From: Rhynchospora pubera
Taxonomy: Eukaryota > Streptophyta > Magnoliopsida > Poales > Cyperaceae
DNA: 64,000 nucleotides
Assembly: GCA_028095005.1 (NCBI GenBank)
Contig: CM051459.1
Coordinates: forward strand, 111,697,431 to 111,761,430
Direction of reading: 5' to 3'
The translations under genes were made by a program, and so were the position numbers. Positions 12,050 to 24,800 of the stretch are shown one piece after another. Numbering within the stretch: position 1 is the first letter of the stretch; each line of letters starts with the position of its first letter. The notes under the pieces were generated by a model. That model was given only the letters and a program-made list of their open reading frames with translations, searched no databases and was not told the origin of the DNA.

Positions 12050-15000
12050 TCAAAGCCACTCAGGCATACGCCTAATCCCCATGGATGCAACGTGCAACTC
12101 ATGTGCGGCTCGAGATAAAGGCTTTGTCAGAGGGTCCGCTGTGTTCGCGGCACCGTCCAACTTCTTGACCTTGACCCATCCATCATTGACCAACTGACGG
12201 ATGAAATGGAATCGTCGTAGAATGTGCCTAGTCTTTTGATGAGACCTAGGCTCCTTGGACTGAGCTATGGCTCCCGTGTTGTCGCAGTAGATATCCATTG
12301 GACTTGAGATGCTTGGAACCACCTCTAGCTCGGTCAAGAACTCCTTGATCCATACACCTTCTTTCGCTGCTTCACCAGCCGCTAAGTATTCTGCTTCGGT
12401 GACGGAATCGGCCGTAGTATCCTGTTTGGAACTCTTCCAACTCACGGCACCACCATTGAGCAGAAATACGAAGCCGAACTGTGATTTTGAGTCATCTCGA
12501 TCGGTTTGGAAACTAGCATCGGTGTAACCACTTACAACGAGCTCTTGGTCTCCACCATATACGAGAATGCTATCCTTTGTTCTCTTGAGATATTTGAGGA
12601 TATTCTTGACTGCAGTCCAATGTGCCATGCCAGGATTGGCTTGGAATCGACTAGTCACGCTAATCGGATGTGCCACATCAGGACGAGTGCATAGCATGGC
12701 ATACATAATCGATCCGACCACATATGGATACTGGAATTTCTTCATGTATTCACGATCTGTATCATTGGTCGGACTTTGAGACTTGCTCAAGAAAATACCA
12801 TGTGACATAGGCAAGAATCCTTTTTGGAATTAGCCATGTTGTGTTTGTTCAACACTTTGTCAATATATGCATCTTGGCTCAAACCTAACATCCTTCTCGA
12901 TCTATCTCTATAGATCTTGATTCCTAGGATATAGGCGGCTTCGCCCAAATCTTTCATTGAGAACACCTTCTTTAATGAATCTTTAACTGTATTCAGCTCG
13001 GGGATATCATTCCCGATCAAGAGGATATCATCAACATATAGAACAAGAAACACAATCACGCTCCCACTGATCCTCTTGTAAACACAAGGTTCCTTTTCGC
13101 TTTGGACGAAGTTCAATTTCTTGACTTCTTCATCAAAGCGTTTGTTCCAACTCCTCGATGCTTGCTTCAATCCATAAATGGACCTTTGAAGTTTGCATAC
13201 CTTGTTAGCATTCTTTGGATCCACAAAAGACTCGGGTTGTGTCATATACACATCCTCTTCCAAATTTCCATTTAGGAAGGCGGTTTTGACATCCATTTGC
13301 CATATTTCATAATCATAAAATGCGGAAATTGCTAACATGATCCGAATTGACTTGAACATAACGACGGGCGAGAAGGTTTCTTCATAGTCAATACCATGAA
13401 CCTGTTTGTAACCTTTCGCTACGAGTCGTGCTTTGTAAATGGTCAAGTTGCCATCCATGTCGACCTTTCTTTTAAAGATCCATTTGTTCTCAACGGGTTT
13501 TACTCCGTTGGGAAGATCAACCAAGGTCCATACCTTGTTGTCATACATGGATTGTATTTCGGATTCCATGGCTTTAAGCCATTCCTTAGAGTCGGGTTTT
13601 CTTTTCATGTCATCAATGGTCAAAGGCTCACCGTTTTCCATGACGAGAACGTCGTGCAAACCTAAATATCTTATAGGTGGACGACTTGGCCTTGCCGATC
13701 TTCGTAGGGTAGACGCTTGAGGTTCTTGAACTTGCTCCACAACGGTTTGTGGACTTTGTTCTTGAACATCAAGTGTAGGTGCATCCTCAACATTATCGAC
13801 ACGCGATATGTTTGAGTTTTCATTTGAGGGAGCTTGTTCTTGAACTTCTTCTTCCACAACAACTTGAGGAATAGGTTCGGCTACAATCTCATTCGGTGCA
13901 ACCTCATTTGGTGCAACCTCATTTGGCACTATATTTGGAACAACCACATTACCTACTTGAGGTATGTTTTGTTGTTGTGGTTCTTGAATTTCTTCAATAA
14001 CCACGTTGCTCCCACTACTTCTTCTTGAGATAAACTCCTTTTCCAAGAATTCCGCATGTCGTGCAACAACTATTTTGTTCTCGACACGGTTATAGAAGTA
14101 GTAACCCTTCGTTTCCTTAGGGTATCCTACGAAATGACATTTGTCCGATTTGGGTCCAAGCTTATCGCTCACTAGCCTTTTCACATAAGCTTCACAACCC
14201 CAAATCTTGAGAAACATCATGCTAGGTTTCGAACCAAACCATAGCTCATAGGGTGTTTTCTCAACGGACTTTGACGGAACACGGTTCAAAGTAAAAGCTG
14301 CGGTTTCAATTGCATAACCCCAAAAGGACATAGGCAAATCAGTTTGGCTCATCATCGATCGAACCATATCTAGCAAAGTTCGATTCCTCTTTTCGGACAC
14401 ACCATTCCATTGTGGTGTTCCTGGTGGAGTGAGTTGTGGAATGATTCCACACTCCTTTAGATAATCGCCAAATTCATGGCTCAAGTACTCACCACCTCTA
14501 TCGGATCATAAGGCCTTGATCTTTCGATCAAGTTGGTTCTCAACTTCACCCTTAAACTCTTTGAAATTGTCAAAGGTTTCAGATTTGTGACGCATCAAGT
14601 AGATATACCCGTATCTACTATAATCGTCAGTGAACGTGACGAAGTATGAGAAACCTCCACGTGCACAAATGCTCATAGGTCCACATACATCGGTATGTAT
14701 GAGATCTAACAATCCATTTTCCCTTATCCCTTTGTTGGGGAAAGACGCTTTAGTCATTTACCCATCAAACAAGATTCGCAAGTGTCAATTGGCTCGAAAG
14801 CGAATTGATCCAAGAGACCAACGGATTGTAGTTTCTTGATGCGTTTCTCGTTGATATGACCTAAGCGGCAATGCCACATTAAAGTCGCATTCTCATGTGA
14901 AATCTTACGCTTCCTTTTGTCATTCTCAACACTCAAAACAAATCCATTCGAATCGAGCACATAAAGACCATTCAATAAATGTGCATCACAAAAACGAACT

Positions 15001-16208
15001 TCATCACGAAACAAAGTCAAACACTTGTTCCTTATTACAACATCAAATCCATCCAAATCCAAACAAGAAATGGACACAATGTTTCGAGTGATACATGGAA
15101 CTACAAAAACATCCTTGAGTTCCAATACAAAACCGGAAGGCAAAGTTAGTTCCACGCTCCCAACGGCCATAGCGGAGACGCACGTGTCGTTACCGACGCG
15201 GAGTTGAACTTCGCCTTTCTCGAGCCTCCTTTTATTCTTTAGGACCTTCACATTTCGACAAATGTGAGCACACGAACCAGTATCGAATACCCAATCTGTG
15301 TGAGAAGTAGCGAGAAGGGTTTCGATGACAAATATACCTGAGGTAGAAGGTTGGACAGTTCCCGCCTTCTTGTCAGCTAGGTACCTTGGACAGTTTCTCT
15401 TCCAATGGCCCTTGTTGCTACAGTAGTAGAAAACGGTCTCGGAAGTGGCCGGGTTCTTCTTCTTCTTAAAACCCACGGGAGCACCCTTGGCCGGACCTTG
15501 GGGCGTCACCGGGCCTTTGCCTTTGCCTTTGCGGCCACGCTTTCTTATCTTCTTGCTCTTTCCACTCACCGCAAGAACATCCTTTGGGCCCTTCTCTTTC
15601 TTAAGACTCTCCTCCGTCTCAATGAGCATGTTTTGGATGTCATCCATGCTCTTGTCCATGCCGTTCATCCGGTAGTTCACAACGAAACCGGTGAAGCTTG
15701 GAGGGAGGGAATTGAGAATGAAGTCTTGTATCGCCCCCGAGGGGAAGGGCGTATCAAGCTTCTCGAGCTGCCGAAACAACCCCGCCATCTTCATGACGTG
15801 TGGCCCGACTTCATGATCTTCGGCCATGCGAGTGTTGGCGACGGCCTTGATGAGACGGGCCCTTTCGGTGCGAGCCTTAGTTTGGAACATGTTGGATAGG
15901 CGAGTGATCATAGCGAACACTCCATAGCCACTATCCATGAACTCCTTTTGGAGTTCGGATTCCATGATTGCCACCATCACGACGGACATCTCCATGTCCT
16001 CGTTTTCGTGCTTCGCAAAGGCATCCTTTTCCTCTTGGGAAGCGGTTGCCTTTGGAGCCGATGGCATGGGAGTGGTAAGGAGATACTCTCTTTTCTCATA
16101 CCTAAAGGCAAGCCTTAGGTTGCGATGCCAATCCAAGAAATTGGCACCGTTAAAAGCGAGTTTCTCCCTCTCAAGAAGAGAACGTAGCATAAAAGATGAG
16201 GAAGACAT
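12050..16208 (-). pseudogene. copia gag-pol polyprotein, three disabling lesions
   Basis: ATG at 16208. Domains in order: UBN2-type gag; a zinc knuckle YYCSNKGHWKRNC whose first Cys position is occupied by another residue; protease with FDTGSCAH; integrase HHCC region (WHCRLGH...CESC) then a DDE core (HTDVCGPM, DDYSRYGY); RT with YVDDILLIGND; RNase H with YTDASF, TEAEYLA and YCDNTGA, ending at 12050. Lesions: a one-base deletion frameshift at about 14754-14757, a nonsense TGA at 14506-14508 just after the KAL residues, and a one-base deletion frameshift at about 12815-12830 between RT and RNase H. About 1380 residues are recognisable in total. In an intact relative the polyprotein is cut to make capsid, protease, integrase and RT/RNase H. 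Confidence 0.93.
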
Positions 16209-18298
16209 CTACAACAATACATAAGTTTAAGGTCAATTAGTTTATGCTTTAATATTTATTTTAACTAAGTAAAACTTCCACTACATTAAATCATGTCCCT
16301 AAATGTAGTGAATTTCCAAAACTCCCACTATTTGTCAATGCAATGACGGCGTCGGCACAACATTACACCAACAAATATGGAATAGGTTCTCCAACCAATC
16401 ATACGTTCCTATGACTCTTGGTTCGATTAACGAACTTCACTCCAATGAACAATCCGATTTGATTCATTGTTAAGTCACTTCTTTCTATTTGCTCCTAGCA
16501 AATCCGATTTACACCCCGACACGGATGATGGATCATGATGTCCCGCGTCGGCGAGAATACATCAATGAACGATCATACGACGTTAGAAGGGGATAGAAAG
16601 AATGAGAGTGAATTGGTTTTAACTTAATCCTTTTTTATTTGGGACGAATAATAACATGACGCTTGTTTGGTGGTCGTGTAAGCATACACCCATACCTAAC
16701 CTATCACAAGCAATCATACAAGCATCTCATAGTTGTGGGTTTGTATGGCTCCCGCTTGCATTAGTTTCGCCACATCTTCCATGAAGCAAAACTAATCTAA
16801 TCCTTGTCCCTCCCACTAAATTCTATAAGGATCTAAATCCTATATAAAATAAAAGAACAAAAATACATGTGAAAAATATCCTATTCCCATCCTAGCCTTA
16901 GGGGCATGCAAGCCACACAAGTTACATAAAAAATTAATCAACAAATTAATTAATTAATGGCACCAAAGGCTGCATTACAAATATTCACACATGCATTCAA
17001 TTTACAACCACAAGGCATTGAGTCATGAGCCATACTAAACCCACTATCCACCTACAAAACAAAGTTAGCACATACAAGCACTTTGTTTCCAATTAACGAT
17101 TTTCAAGCATCTTTGCGTATCGGTTGCTATAAGTAAATTCCGTGTACAAATTTTCAATTTTAAACAACGAAACTTGTTTAAATTCATTTAGAAAGTTCTT
17201 TCAACATCCCATAACTGAAAGGAGATCAAACAAGGAGTTTTCTAATTAATTTCAACTAGTTTGAATACTTAGAAAAACAGTAATTTAACAAAAAACGTAA
17301 CTAATGGAATCCAACAAAATCAACAGTTTTTTTGTCTCCAAAAATTCTCAAATAAATTACTTAAGCTCCTTATCATAGTTGTGATTACCAGTAAAAATTT
17401 CAAGAAGAGATCTTAAACCATCTGGGAGAATCAAAAAAGACAAATCTCTTACAAGTGCACGAAACACCGTTATGAGATTTTCAGCTTATCCTCTCAACCA
17501 TTTGATCTGTTAGACCACCTTCTATCCAGTTTCTATATATAAAATATACATAGAAAAAAAATTTTAGACTACAGGATATCCATTCATGAAAAAAAACAAC
17601 CAAGTTCAGTTCAATAATATTAAGTTACATGCTAAACAATCAACAAATTCTGTACTGGAACAGACTGTCGATCGAAAAATTTTAACCTAGTTGAAGGTCC
17701 AAACTTCCACAAAAAATTAAGAAATTAATTTTCCTGGAATCCTAACTCATAATAGAACAACTCCATTTAAACAGAAATTTTAAAGGAGTTCTCAGTTGGT
17801 ACAGTTTATTAGAACAATCGATTTGCTCAACAAACTGGATCTGACAAGATCTTCCTTTTCATACTTGAAAATCCACAAATTAATCCCCGTCATGCAACAA
17901 TTTATACATGCTCAGAAAGAGCTTCAAGTCCTCTTTATTTCTAGCCATAGAACACTGGTACTTATATTCAAAATATAAATCTTTCAAGCCATTCAAACAG
18001 GACAGTACGAGCAGAAACTGGTTCTACGCACTGTCGCCGTTTTATTCACAATAAATCTATACTAATTCAGAAAAATGTGAATCTAACGCCACAAGAATCA
18101 CAATCCACAGATATACAGCTTTCATGTAGATGAAAAGATCTTCCAGAGAACATATCATAGCGAAAAACGCGAAACAACACAGAAAATACCATTTTCAGAC
18201 AGCAAACAAACGCATCATCTCTACTAATCTGTTAATTAGCCAATTTCTCTTAATTAAGTGTCAAAATAGCTTAAGTACGACGAAGTATCTGATACCAC
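16209..18298 (-). other. Long untranslated leader of copia copy E1
   Basis: About 2.1 kb lies between the PBS and the gag ATG, long for a copia element. It has no sizeable sense ORF. Most of it is closely matched by 58018-60040 in copy E2 on the other strand. Immediately before the ATG the minus strand reads TTGTTGTAG|ATG, a good 3' splice acceptor. E2 has TTTGTTATAG|ATG at the same place, so splicing of the leader is possible but unproven. Confidence 0.75.
18288..18297 (-). promoter_or_regulatory. Primer-binding site for initiator-Met tRNA
   Basis: Minus strand TGGTATCAGA, complementary to the 3' end of plant tRNA-iMet, one base inside the 5' LTR. It primes minus-strand DNA synthesis. Confidence 0.92.
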
Positions 18299-20032
18299 TG
18301 TTAGGAAGTGTGTTAATTTTCATTTTTATGCTAATTACCAACTAATTAAGCCAAGAAAACAACACACAAAAACGGATCTAGTACAAAAGCCGATTTGACA
18401 CAAGAGAAAGGATGGATTTTTACCTCTCTTGGTATCGCAACCAAGAGGCTCGAATCCTTGGCTTTGGAATCGATCGAGAGCTCTCCAAACACCTCCTATT
18501 TGTGGCTCCTCGAGTCCACTATGGTATTAATCAAGTTCTTCTCAATTCGTGCTAGCGAAGAGAAGAACGAGTCTAATCCCAAGCGTTCCCTTTCTTCAAC
18601 CAAAGAACCAAACTAATTTGTGGGAGAGAGGGATGCTCAACACATGAGCTCGAGGGGAGATGAGATAAGGGGGGGCGGCGCACCCAAAAGGGGGGGCAAG
18701 GTGGCGGCTAGAGAGAGGGAAGAGAGAAGAGAGCGAAAGGAGCCACCATAAGGTACCTTATATAGCCTCTTAACCCTATCTAGGAGTTCACACAATTTAC
18801 AAGTGTGCCACTTCCACCTACCTCCTTGTGGCCGACCTACTAGTGGGCTCCTTTGGCCCACTAGTCCATCTCCAATTGGTCCTTTAATTCTATTAATTAA
18901 AGGCCCACTCAAAGCTATTCAATTTGGACATTTAATTTACCAATAAATTAAAGCCCAAATAACTTAATTAAATTAAGTGTGTTGTTTATAAATAATTATT
19001 AACTTAATAATAATTATTTAGAGATTAGACAATGCATTAATTTATTTCTATATGATCCATTTGACTTAATTAATTAATTAATCAACTTATCATATTTTGC
19101 AATACTCATTATTGCAAATAAATAAATAATGCACGTATGATTAAATACCAATTTTGTGTGACCCTTTGAGGATTTATGCTATGTTGGACATGGAATTAAA
19201 TCGCTATTTAATTCCAATAATCATAAGCGGTATCTAGCAAGACGTTATGATTCCCAATTCGCATAAATAGTGTACAGCTACAAAATTTCAATCCTGCATA
19301 AGAGAACAATTATGTTTCTCTATTTTGATTCTTATGTCACACGATATCATCGTATAATCCAAGATAAGAACGTGTCATTCTTGCAGATCATACGTTTCTT
19401 GATCTAGAGATAATTGTATCAGTTGCTAGCAAACAATCTATCTCCATCAAGGGACCCAAACAGATATCGTCACTCACTAAGTGAATTAATGAGGGACATA
19501 CAGTTTTCTTGATAATTAGTTTTTCCCCGCACAATTCAAGTATACTTAAATCAAGTCCGTATAGCAGCCTTTATCAGGAATCAGCGGTAGACATGATTTA
19601 TAGCATCTATCCTCATGTGGAAAAGATAATCATATCAAACTTAGAATCAAAATCATAACGAAATAAATAATGACACGTAACACAATCCATATATTTATTT
19701 CGTGGGGTCCAGTCATGTACTATGTTCTATAACATATACATATGCAATTAAGTTGGTTACTCTTAACCTATGATTTATAGAACTTAATCATCACTTAACT
19801 TGCATACTAATCTTATTGATAATTAATGTCCTCTGTTAATTATCAAGATTATGGCCTTTTAGATTTATCGTTGTCATTTACTACTAAATAAATAACAGTG
19901 ATCTATAATTCAGATCCTCAACCTGAATGAACTGTCAACGATTAAATCAAAGAACAAATGATCTGAAATCACCAATAACATAAATCATAGAAGTAGCCTA
20001 ATAAGATTGGCTTCTAGGACATATCTCTAACA
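18299..20032 (-). repeat. 5' LTR of copia copy E1, with promoter
   Basis: This LTR precedes the leader in the element's orientation and so carries the active promoter. A TATA-box candidate TATATAAGG lies on the minus strand at 18756-18764. It is the near-identical twin of 10201-11934. Confidence 0.92.
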
Positions 20033-20037
20033 CTATT

Positions 20038-20915
20038 TGTGTGACCCTTTGAGGATTTATGCTACGTTGGCCATGAAAATAAATCACCATTTATTTCCAT
20101 TAATCATAAGCGGTATCTAGCAACACGTTATGATCCCCAATTCGCATAAATAAATACTGTACTAATACAGTACTTCAATCCTGCATAAGAAAAAATATCT
20201 TCTTGTTTTGATTCTTATGTCACATGATATCCTTGTATAATCCAAGATAGGAATGTGTCATTCTTGCAGATTATACGTTTCTTGATCTAGAGTTGATCGC
20301 CTAGTTGCGCGCATAAGATCCAACTCCATCAAGGGGCCCAGTAGATATCATCACTCACTAGGTGAACTAATGAGGGACATACGGTTGTCTTGATGAACAA
20401 TTTCTCCCCGCACAATTCAAGAGAACATAAATAAAGTCCGTATAGCAGCCCTTATCAGGAATCAACGTTAGACGATATTTATAGAACCTATCCTCATGTG
20501 GAGAAACTGAATCATCTCAAACTCAGAATCAAACATGTATGAAATAAATAATGACACAAAACACAATCCATATATTTATTTCATTGGGTCATGTCCTGTG
20601 CTATGTTCCAGTAACATACACATATGCAATTAAGTCGGTAACTCCTTACCCATGATTTGTAGAACTTAATCATCACTTAACTTGCATACTAATCTTATAT
20701 GATAATTAATGTTCCTTGTTAATAATCAAGATTATGGACTCTTTAGAGATATTATTGTCATTCTAACGAATGATCCACAGAGATCTACAATTCAGATCAT
20801 CAACCTGAATAATCTGTCAATAATAATCTCTAGGAACAAATGATCAAGTATCATCAATAACATAAACTAATATAATAGCCACCAACTGATTGGCTTCTAG
20901 GACATATCTCTAACA
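20038..20915. repeat. Right segment of the solo LTR
   Basis: It aligns along its length with the right part of the E1 LTRs (for example GATTATACGTTTCTTGATC, and the terminal CTTCTAGGACATATCTCTAA) but with many substitutions and small indels. It ends in CTAACA followed by the ATAAG TSD. Confidence 0.88.
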
Positions 20916-20920
20916 ATAAG

Positions 20921-21433
20921 TAGAAACCCCAGATATGTAAAATAGCATTAGAAGTGATAATTGCCTAACTACCAGATTATTCCAAACGTCTCATCCTCTT
21001 TTATTCATTGCAGAAAGCGCATAATCAGGCAAATTAACAAAATGCCAATGATTAATATGTTTAATTAACTAATGGAACTTAAATCTTAGTGCCATGCGGC
21101 ACATATGACATGTTCGTGTTTCAATTGTGCTTGGAGACAAAAATTCAACAGAAATTATTTTATACGTACATTGCTCTTGCATTATCTAAATAAAAAACAA
21201 CACATCTTTGTTTACTCCGAGCATATTATAACTTTGCACACTGTTCAAATGAAAGAAAAAATATATAAATTCTGCTAATATATAACTAGTTATATTGAAA
21301 TATTATTCGCGTTGTAAAGTTGCTTGATCAGTCCTAGACCTGTCAATTTCGTACTGTTCCGAACGTTTCCGTTCCGTACCGTCGAAACAGAACTTAGTCG
21401 AGTTGTCAAAATAAAAGCCCAAGAAACACATAT
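20921..21433. other. Intergenic, AT-rich, no gene seen
   Basis: Sequence between the solo LTR and the BAH gene. It contains short AT-rich stretches only; I see no ORF, RNA gene or repeat ends here. Confidence 0.5.
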
Positions 21434-21605
21434 TGGGCTGTTTGATTCCCCAAGTATTTGGGGAATTTCATCTTCCTATCATAAATTTATTATAAACAAT
21501 CCAAACTTTTCACAAAATTACACATTTCTCAATAAATTTATTCCTAGAAATTACAATTTCTCCAAATTCTTTAAATTCCTTAGCGATCCAAACGGCCTAG
21601 GCCCG
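21434..21605. repeat. MITE-like element upstream of the BAH gene
   Basis: The ends are imperfect inverted repeats: GGGCTGTTTGATTCC on the left, against GGGCCTAGGCCGTTTGGATC read from the right on the other strand. The interior core at 21481-21506 is identical to 42350-42375 inside the Tourist-like MITE at 42312. No clean TSD could be fixed, so the limits are approximate. It lies about 260 bp upstream of the BAH start codon. Confidence 0.5.
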
Positions 21606-21867
21606 TTACTAGATAAAAACCAGCGTTGGTGGGACCCACTCATTCGTTTCTAGTGCATACTCAAATGAAAACTTATATTGAGCTGGTCTATTCCCCTCAT
21701 TGCGAATGAAAGGTGACTGAATTCATGGTCCCACATAGTCGCGGCGTATCAGACAATTGGTCCAAACCGACAAGCGCAAATCTTTCCTTCACGGCTCACA
21801 CACTCCATTTCGAGGTTTTTGGTTTGGAAGGAACCCTAGAGTGCGAGGGGGAGAGAGAGAGAGAGAG

Positions 21868-24800
21868 ATGAGGAAGAGGCGATTCGCGCAAGTGGCGACG
21901 AGCGACGAAGAAGAGGAGGAGGAGGAGCCGAAGATAAGCAAGGCATCCGCGTTGAGAGAGAAGAGGAGGGAGAGATCCAACGGCCGAGCGAAGAAGAGGA
22001 AGGGGGTGGAGGACGAATCGGACGAGGATGAGAAGGGAGAAGGAGAGGAGGAGGAAGAAGAAAGCGAAGAGGAGAGTTCGGAAGGGGAAGAGGAACAGGA
22101 ACCTGAGAGAGAGAATGTTCAGGAGGATGCCAAGGTGATTGGAGATGTTATTAAGGTTACTGGTAAAGGGAAACGGAAGAAGAACCACTATGCATCGTTC
22201 GAGTTCGATGGGAATGTCTTTGAGCTGGTATTTCTCTCTTACCAGCTAACTTTTCTTATCAGTTAACTGTTAATTTTTATCGCAGTTTTTTAATTTCAAA
22301 CCCATTAGCGTGTATGATATCTATGTAAGTTGATGTTTAGCTGTGGAACTTAGGATCAGTGTATGCTTTGATCATGTTATTTATTGTGTTCTGACTCCCT
22401 GTAATTATTGAGATATATTTTCAGTTTTGCTTTGCTATGAAATCCAATTCTTTCACGTTTTTTTGAATTATTATTATTGTTCTTAACAATTCTGGTGCAT
22501 GCTTTTCGGGTTTTTTCAACACTGACATTCTAGTGTTCAGAAATTAGTTTGGTAAATGATTGCTAAGTTTCTATGTCAATGGAATGGTTGTAAAAGAATG
22601 ATCCAGGAAGGGATTTTCTGTACTGACATTTCAACCGTTACCCAGGAAGATCCAGTGCTGCTGACGCCAGAGGGAAAGGGGCAAAAGCCATATGTTGCAA
22701 TAATAAAGGACATAACAGTAGATGTGGATGGGAATGTTATGGTGAATGGGCAGTGGTTTTACCGGCCAGAAGAGGCAGAGAAGAAGGGAGGGGGGAAATG
22801 GGAGGGCCGGGATACGAGGGAACTGTTCTACAGCTGGCACCGTGATGAAGTCCCTGCTGAGTCGGTGATGCACCGATGTGTGGTCCACTTCATCCCTCCC
22901 TCCAAGCAGCTCCCACCCCGCTCCCTCCATCCTGGCTTTGTTGTTCAGAAGATTTATGACACCGACAACCGCAAACTCTTCAAGCTCACTGACCGTGACT
23001 ACGAGGACCACTTCCAACAGGAGCTCCAACACCTCATGAAGATGACCCGTGAACGCATTGGTGACCTCCCTGACATACCTGATTCCAACAATAACAACAA
23101 CAACCACGATGATGGTGGGGTGCTGAAGCGTAATACCAGCCTTAGGAGGCGCCTGAGTGTTGATGTCCCTAAGTCAGAGCTGGAGAAGGGAGACAAGTTT
23201 GATAAGGGGGATAAGGGGGCTGAGACTCCTGGCTCAGCAAGTGATACTTTTAAGTGTCGTGCTGTACTAATGAAGTTTGAGGCCCTCACTGGGAATGACA
23301 CTCGAGACAAGTGGCTTGACAAGCTTGTCCTTTTGCTCACATCTAGGGATGCTACTGGAGTGAGTTCATTATATAAATCTAAACTTGAATGTTTCCACCA
23401 GTGTGTTGGTATATGTGCGATATTAGTGTTAGAATATTTTTCTTTTGCATAGGAGAAGGAGCGGTACACAGCTGAAGTTGTGGTGCCATCAATAATGGAG
23501 CTAGAGAAACGGGCATATGAATCATTTGGGACAGATTTCTTAAAGTACAACCAGAAGATGAGGCAGTTAGACTTTAATCTGAAGGTCTTTACTGCCCTTG
23601 ATCGGCTCATCTGTATTATTGGAATTTTGTTATATTTGCTCAGTGAATTACTTAAAATCAGCTTTTGCTTGTGATAAATTGCAATGCAGAACAATCATAT
23701 ATTGGCTAAACGATTGCTCAGTAAAGAGTTGGACCCACAAATCGTTGTGACCATGACTCCAAACGAACTTAAGGTATGAGATCTTTCCAAGTTTGTACTT
23801 TTTGCTATTGCTACCTTGTTGTAGAGGGTTTTCTTGCATACGGGCTACACTTTTTTTTTTAAAAAAAAAAAACTTGTCATTTTAATTTTATCGAATAGAG
23901 CATTTGAACTTTGGATGTATTTTACCAGGCAGGCTGGACGGATGATGAGAAATCAGGAAAAGAATCTGATGAGCCCAAGCAGCTTCAGGTGTTTATTAAT
24001 TGAGCTTGGCTCTTTACCTACTTTTGTTGTTTCCATTCCTTTTTATATTTATATTATTATTTTTCAGGTTTGTTTTTTCCGGTGGGTGTGGGGGGCGGGG
24101 GGGGGGGGGGGGACTGGTGTTCATTGTTCTTTTCATATTTAGGTACTCAGTAGTTATTTAATTTTTTTTTTTTTTGTCAATGTTTGTCACCAGATGACGG
24201 ATGCCAGGTGTACTAGGTGTCAAGAGAAAAAAGTTGGCGTCTCTGAGATCATTCACACTGGAGGACATGGTGACCGATACCGGGTAAGTTCTTCCTCTCC
24301 TGCTGCATGGTCACTATATTTGTGCACAAAACCACCAACATGTATTCTTTCTCAATGACCTCTACAACATATTTGAACAGCTACTGTATTGGCGGTGTTT
24401 TGAAAATAAAATGGTGATAATTGATTATTTGAGCATCCGAATACATCTAGGAGTCTTGGAATTATTAGGTTTTTAGTGCAATAGCTACAGTATGGGCTTG
24501 CATTTCACAATTCAAAACAAACTTTTTCTTACTCTTTCCAAGGACTTTTCACTATTTTAAAAACAGACATGTCATGTCTTTGCCTGGTCTTTTAATTTAA
24601 ACTAATAGAAAATCCTTTATCAGTAGTCGTCCGTGCAGCAAAGTTTAGTTAGCTATTATTCAGAGCATGACATCAGAAACTGTTTTTGCTTTTGGTTGAG
24701 TTTAGATTGGGTATCTGTTATCAAACCAGATAAATTACTTTGGGCTATCTGTAATTCAATGCAGCTGGAGTGCATTCCATGTGGCCATACATGGTTCGCG

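Larger units (their letters stand above)
10201..20032 (-). mobile_element. Ty1/copia LTR retrotransposon, complete but coding-defective (copy E1)
   Basis: A 9.8-kb element with two 1734-bp LTRs (10201-11934 and 18299-20032), ends TGTTAG...CTAACA, and a perfect 5-bp TSD CTATT (10196-10200 and 20033-20037). It is transcribed right to left: 5' LTR, PBS complementary to initiator-Met tRNA, a 2.1-kb leader, gag-protease-integrase-RT-RNase H in the copia domain order, polypurine tract, 3' LTR. By eye the LTRs differ at about 2-3% of positions without obvious indels, so the insertion is fairly recent. Nonetheless the polyprotein has two frameshifts and one nonsense codon. It landed within an older solo LTR of the same superfamily. 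Confidence 0.95.
3133..20915. mobile_element. Solo LTR of a Ty1/copia element, split by two nested insertions
   Basis: The outer boundaries are TGTTAGGAAC at 3133 and ATCTCTAACA ending 20915, with the 5-bp TSD ATAAG on both sides (3128-3132 and 20916-20920). Removing the LINE (3445-9621, including one TSD copy) and the younger copia element (10201-20037, including one TSD copy) leaves three pieces, 3133-3444, 9622-10200 and 20038-20915. They total 1769 bp, close to the 1734-bp LTRs of the younger element. There is no internal region between the ends, so this is a solo LTR left by LTR-LTR recombination. It is clearly diverged from the younger LTRs, most obviously in the third piece. Confidence 0.88.

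Noticed and set aside
17796..17978. A 60-codon ORF antisense in the E1 leader, with an almost identical ORF antisense in the E2 leader (58428-58246)
   Set aside because: It is conserved only because the whole leader is conserved. It is antisense to the element, has no recognisable domain and no start context; retained as leader sequence.
3133..20915. Interpretation of 3133-20915 as one intact LTR element with LTRs at 3133 and 20038
   Set aside because: The 3133-10200 pieces and the 20038-20915 piece are consecutive parts of one LTR, not two copies. They join cleanly once the LINE and E1 are removed, and the outer TSDs match.
22631..23107. Long antisense ORFs across BAH exon 2 (22631-23107 and 22999-23694)
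   Set aside because: Shadows of the BAH coding strand; low-complexity V/L-rich products with no domain.
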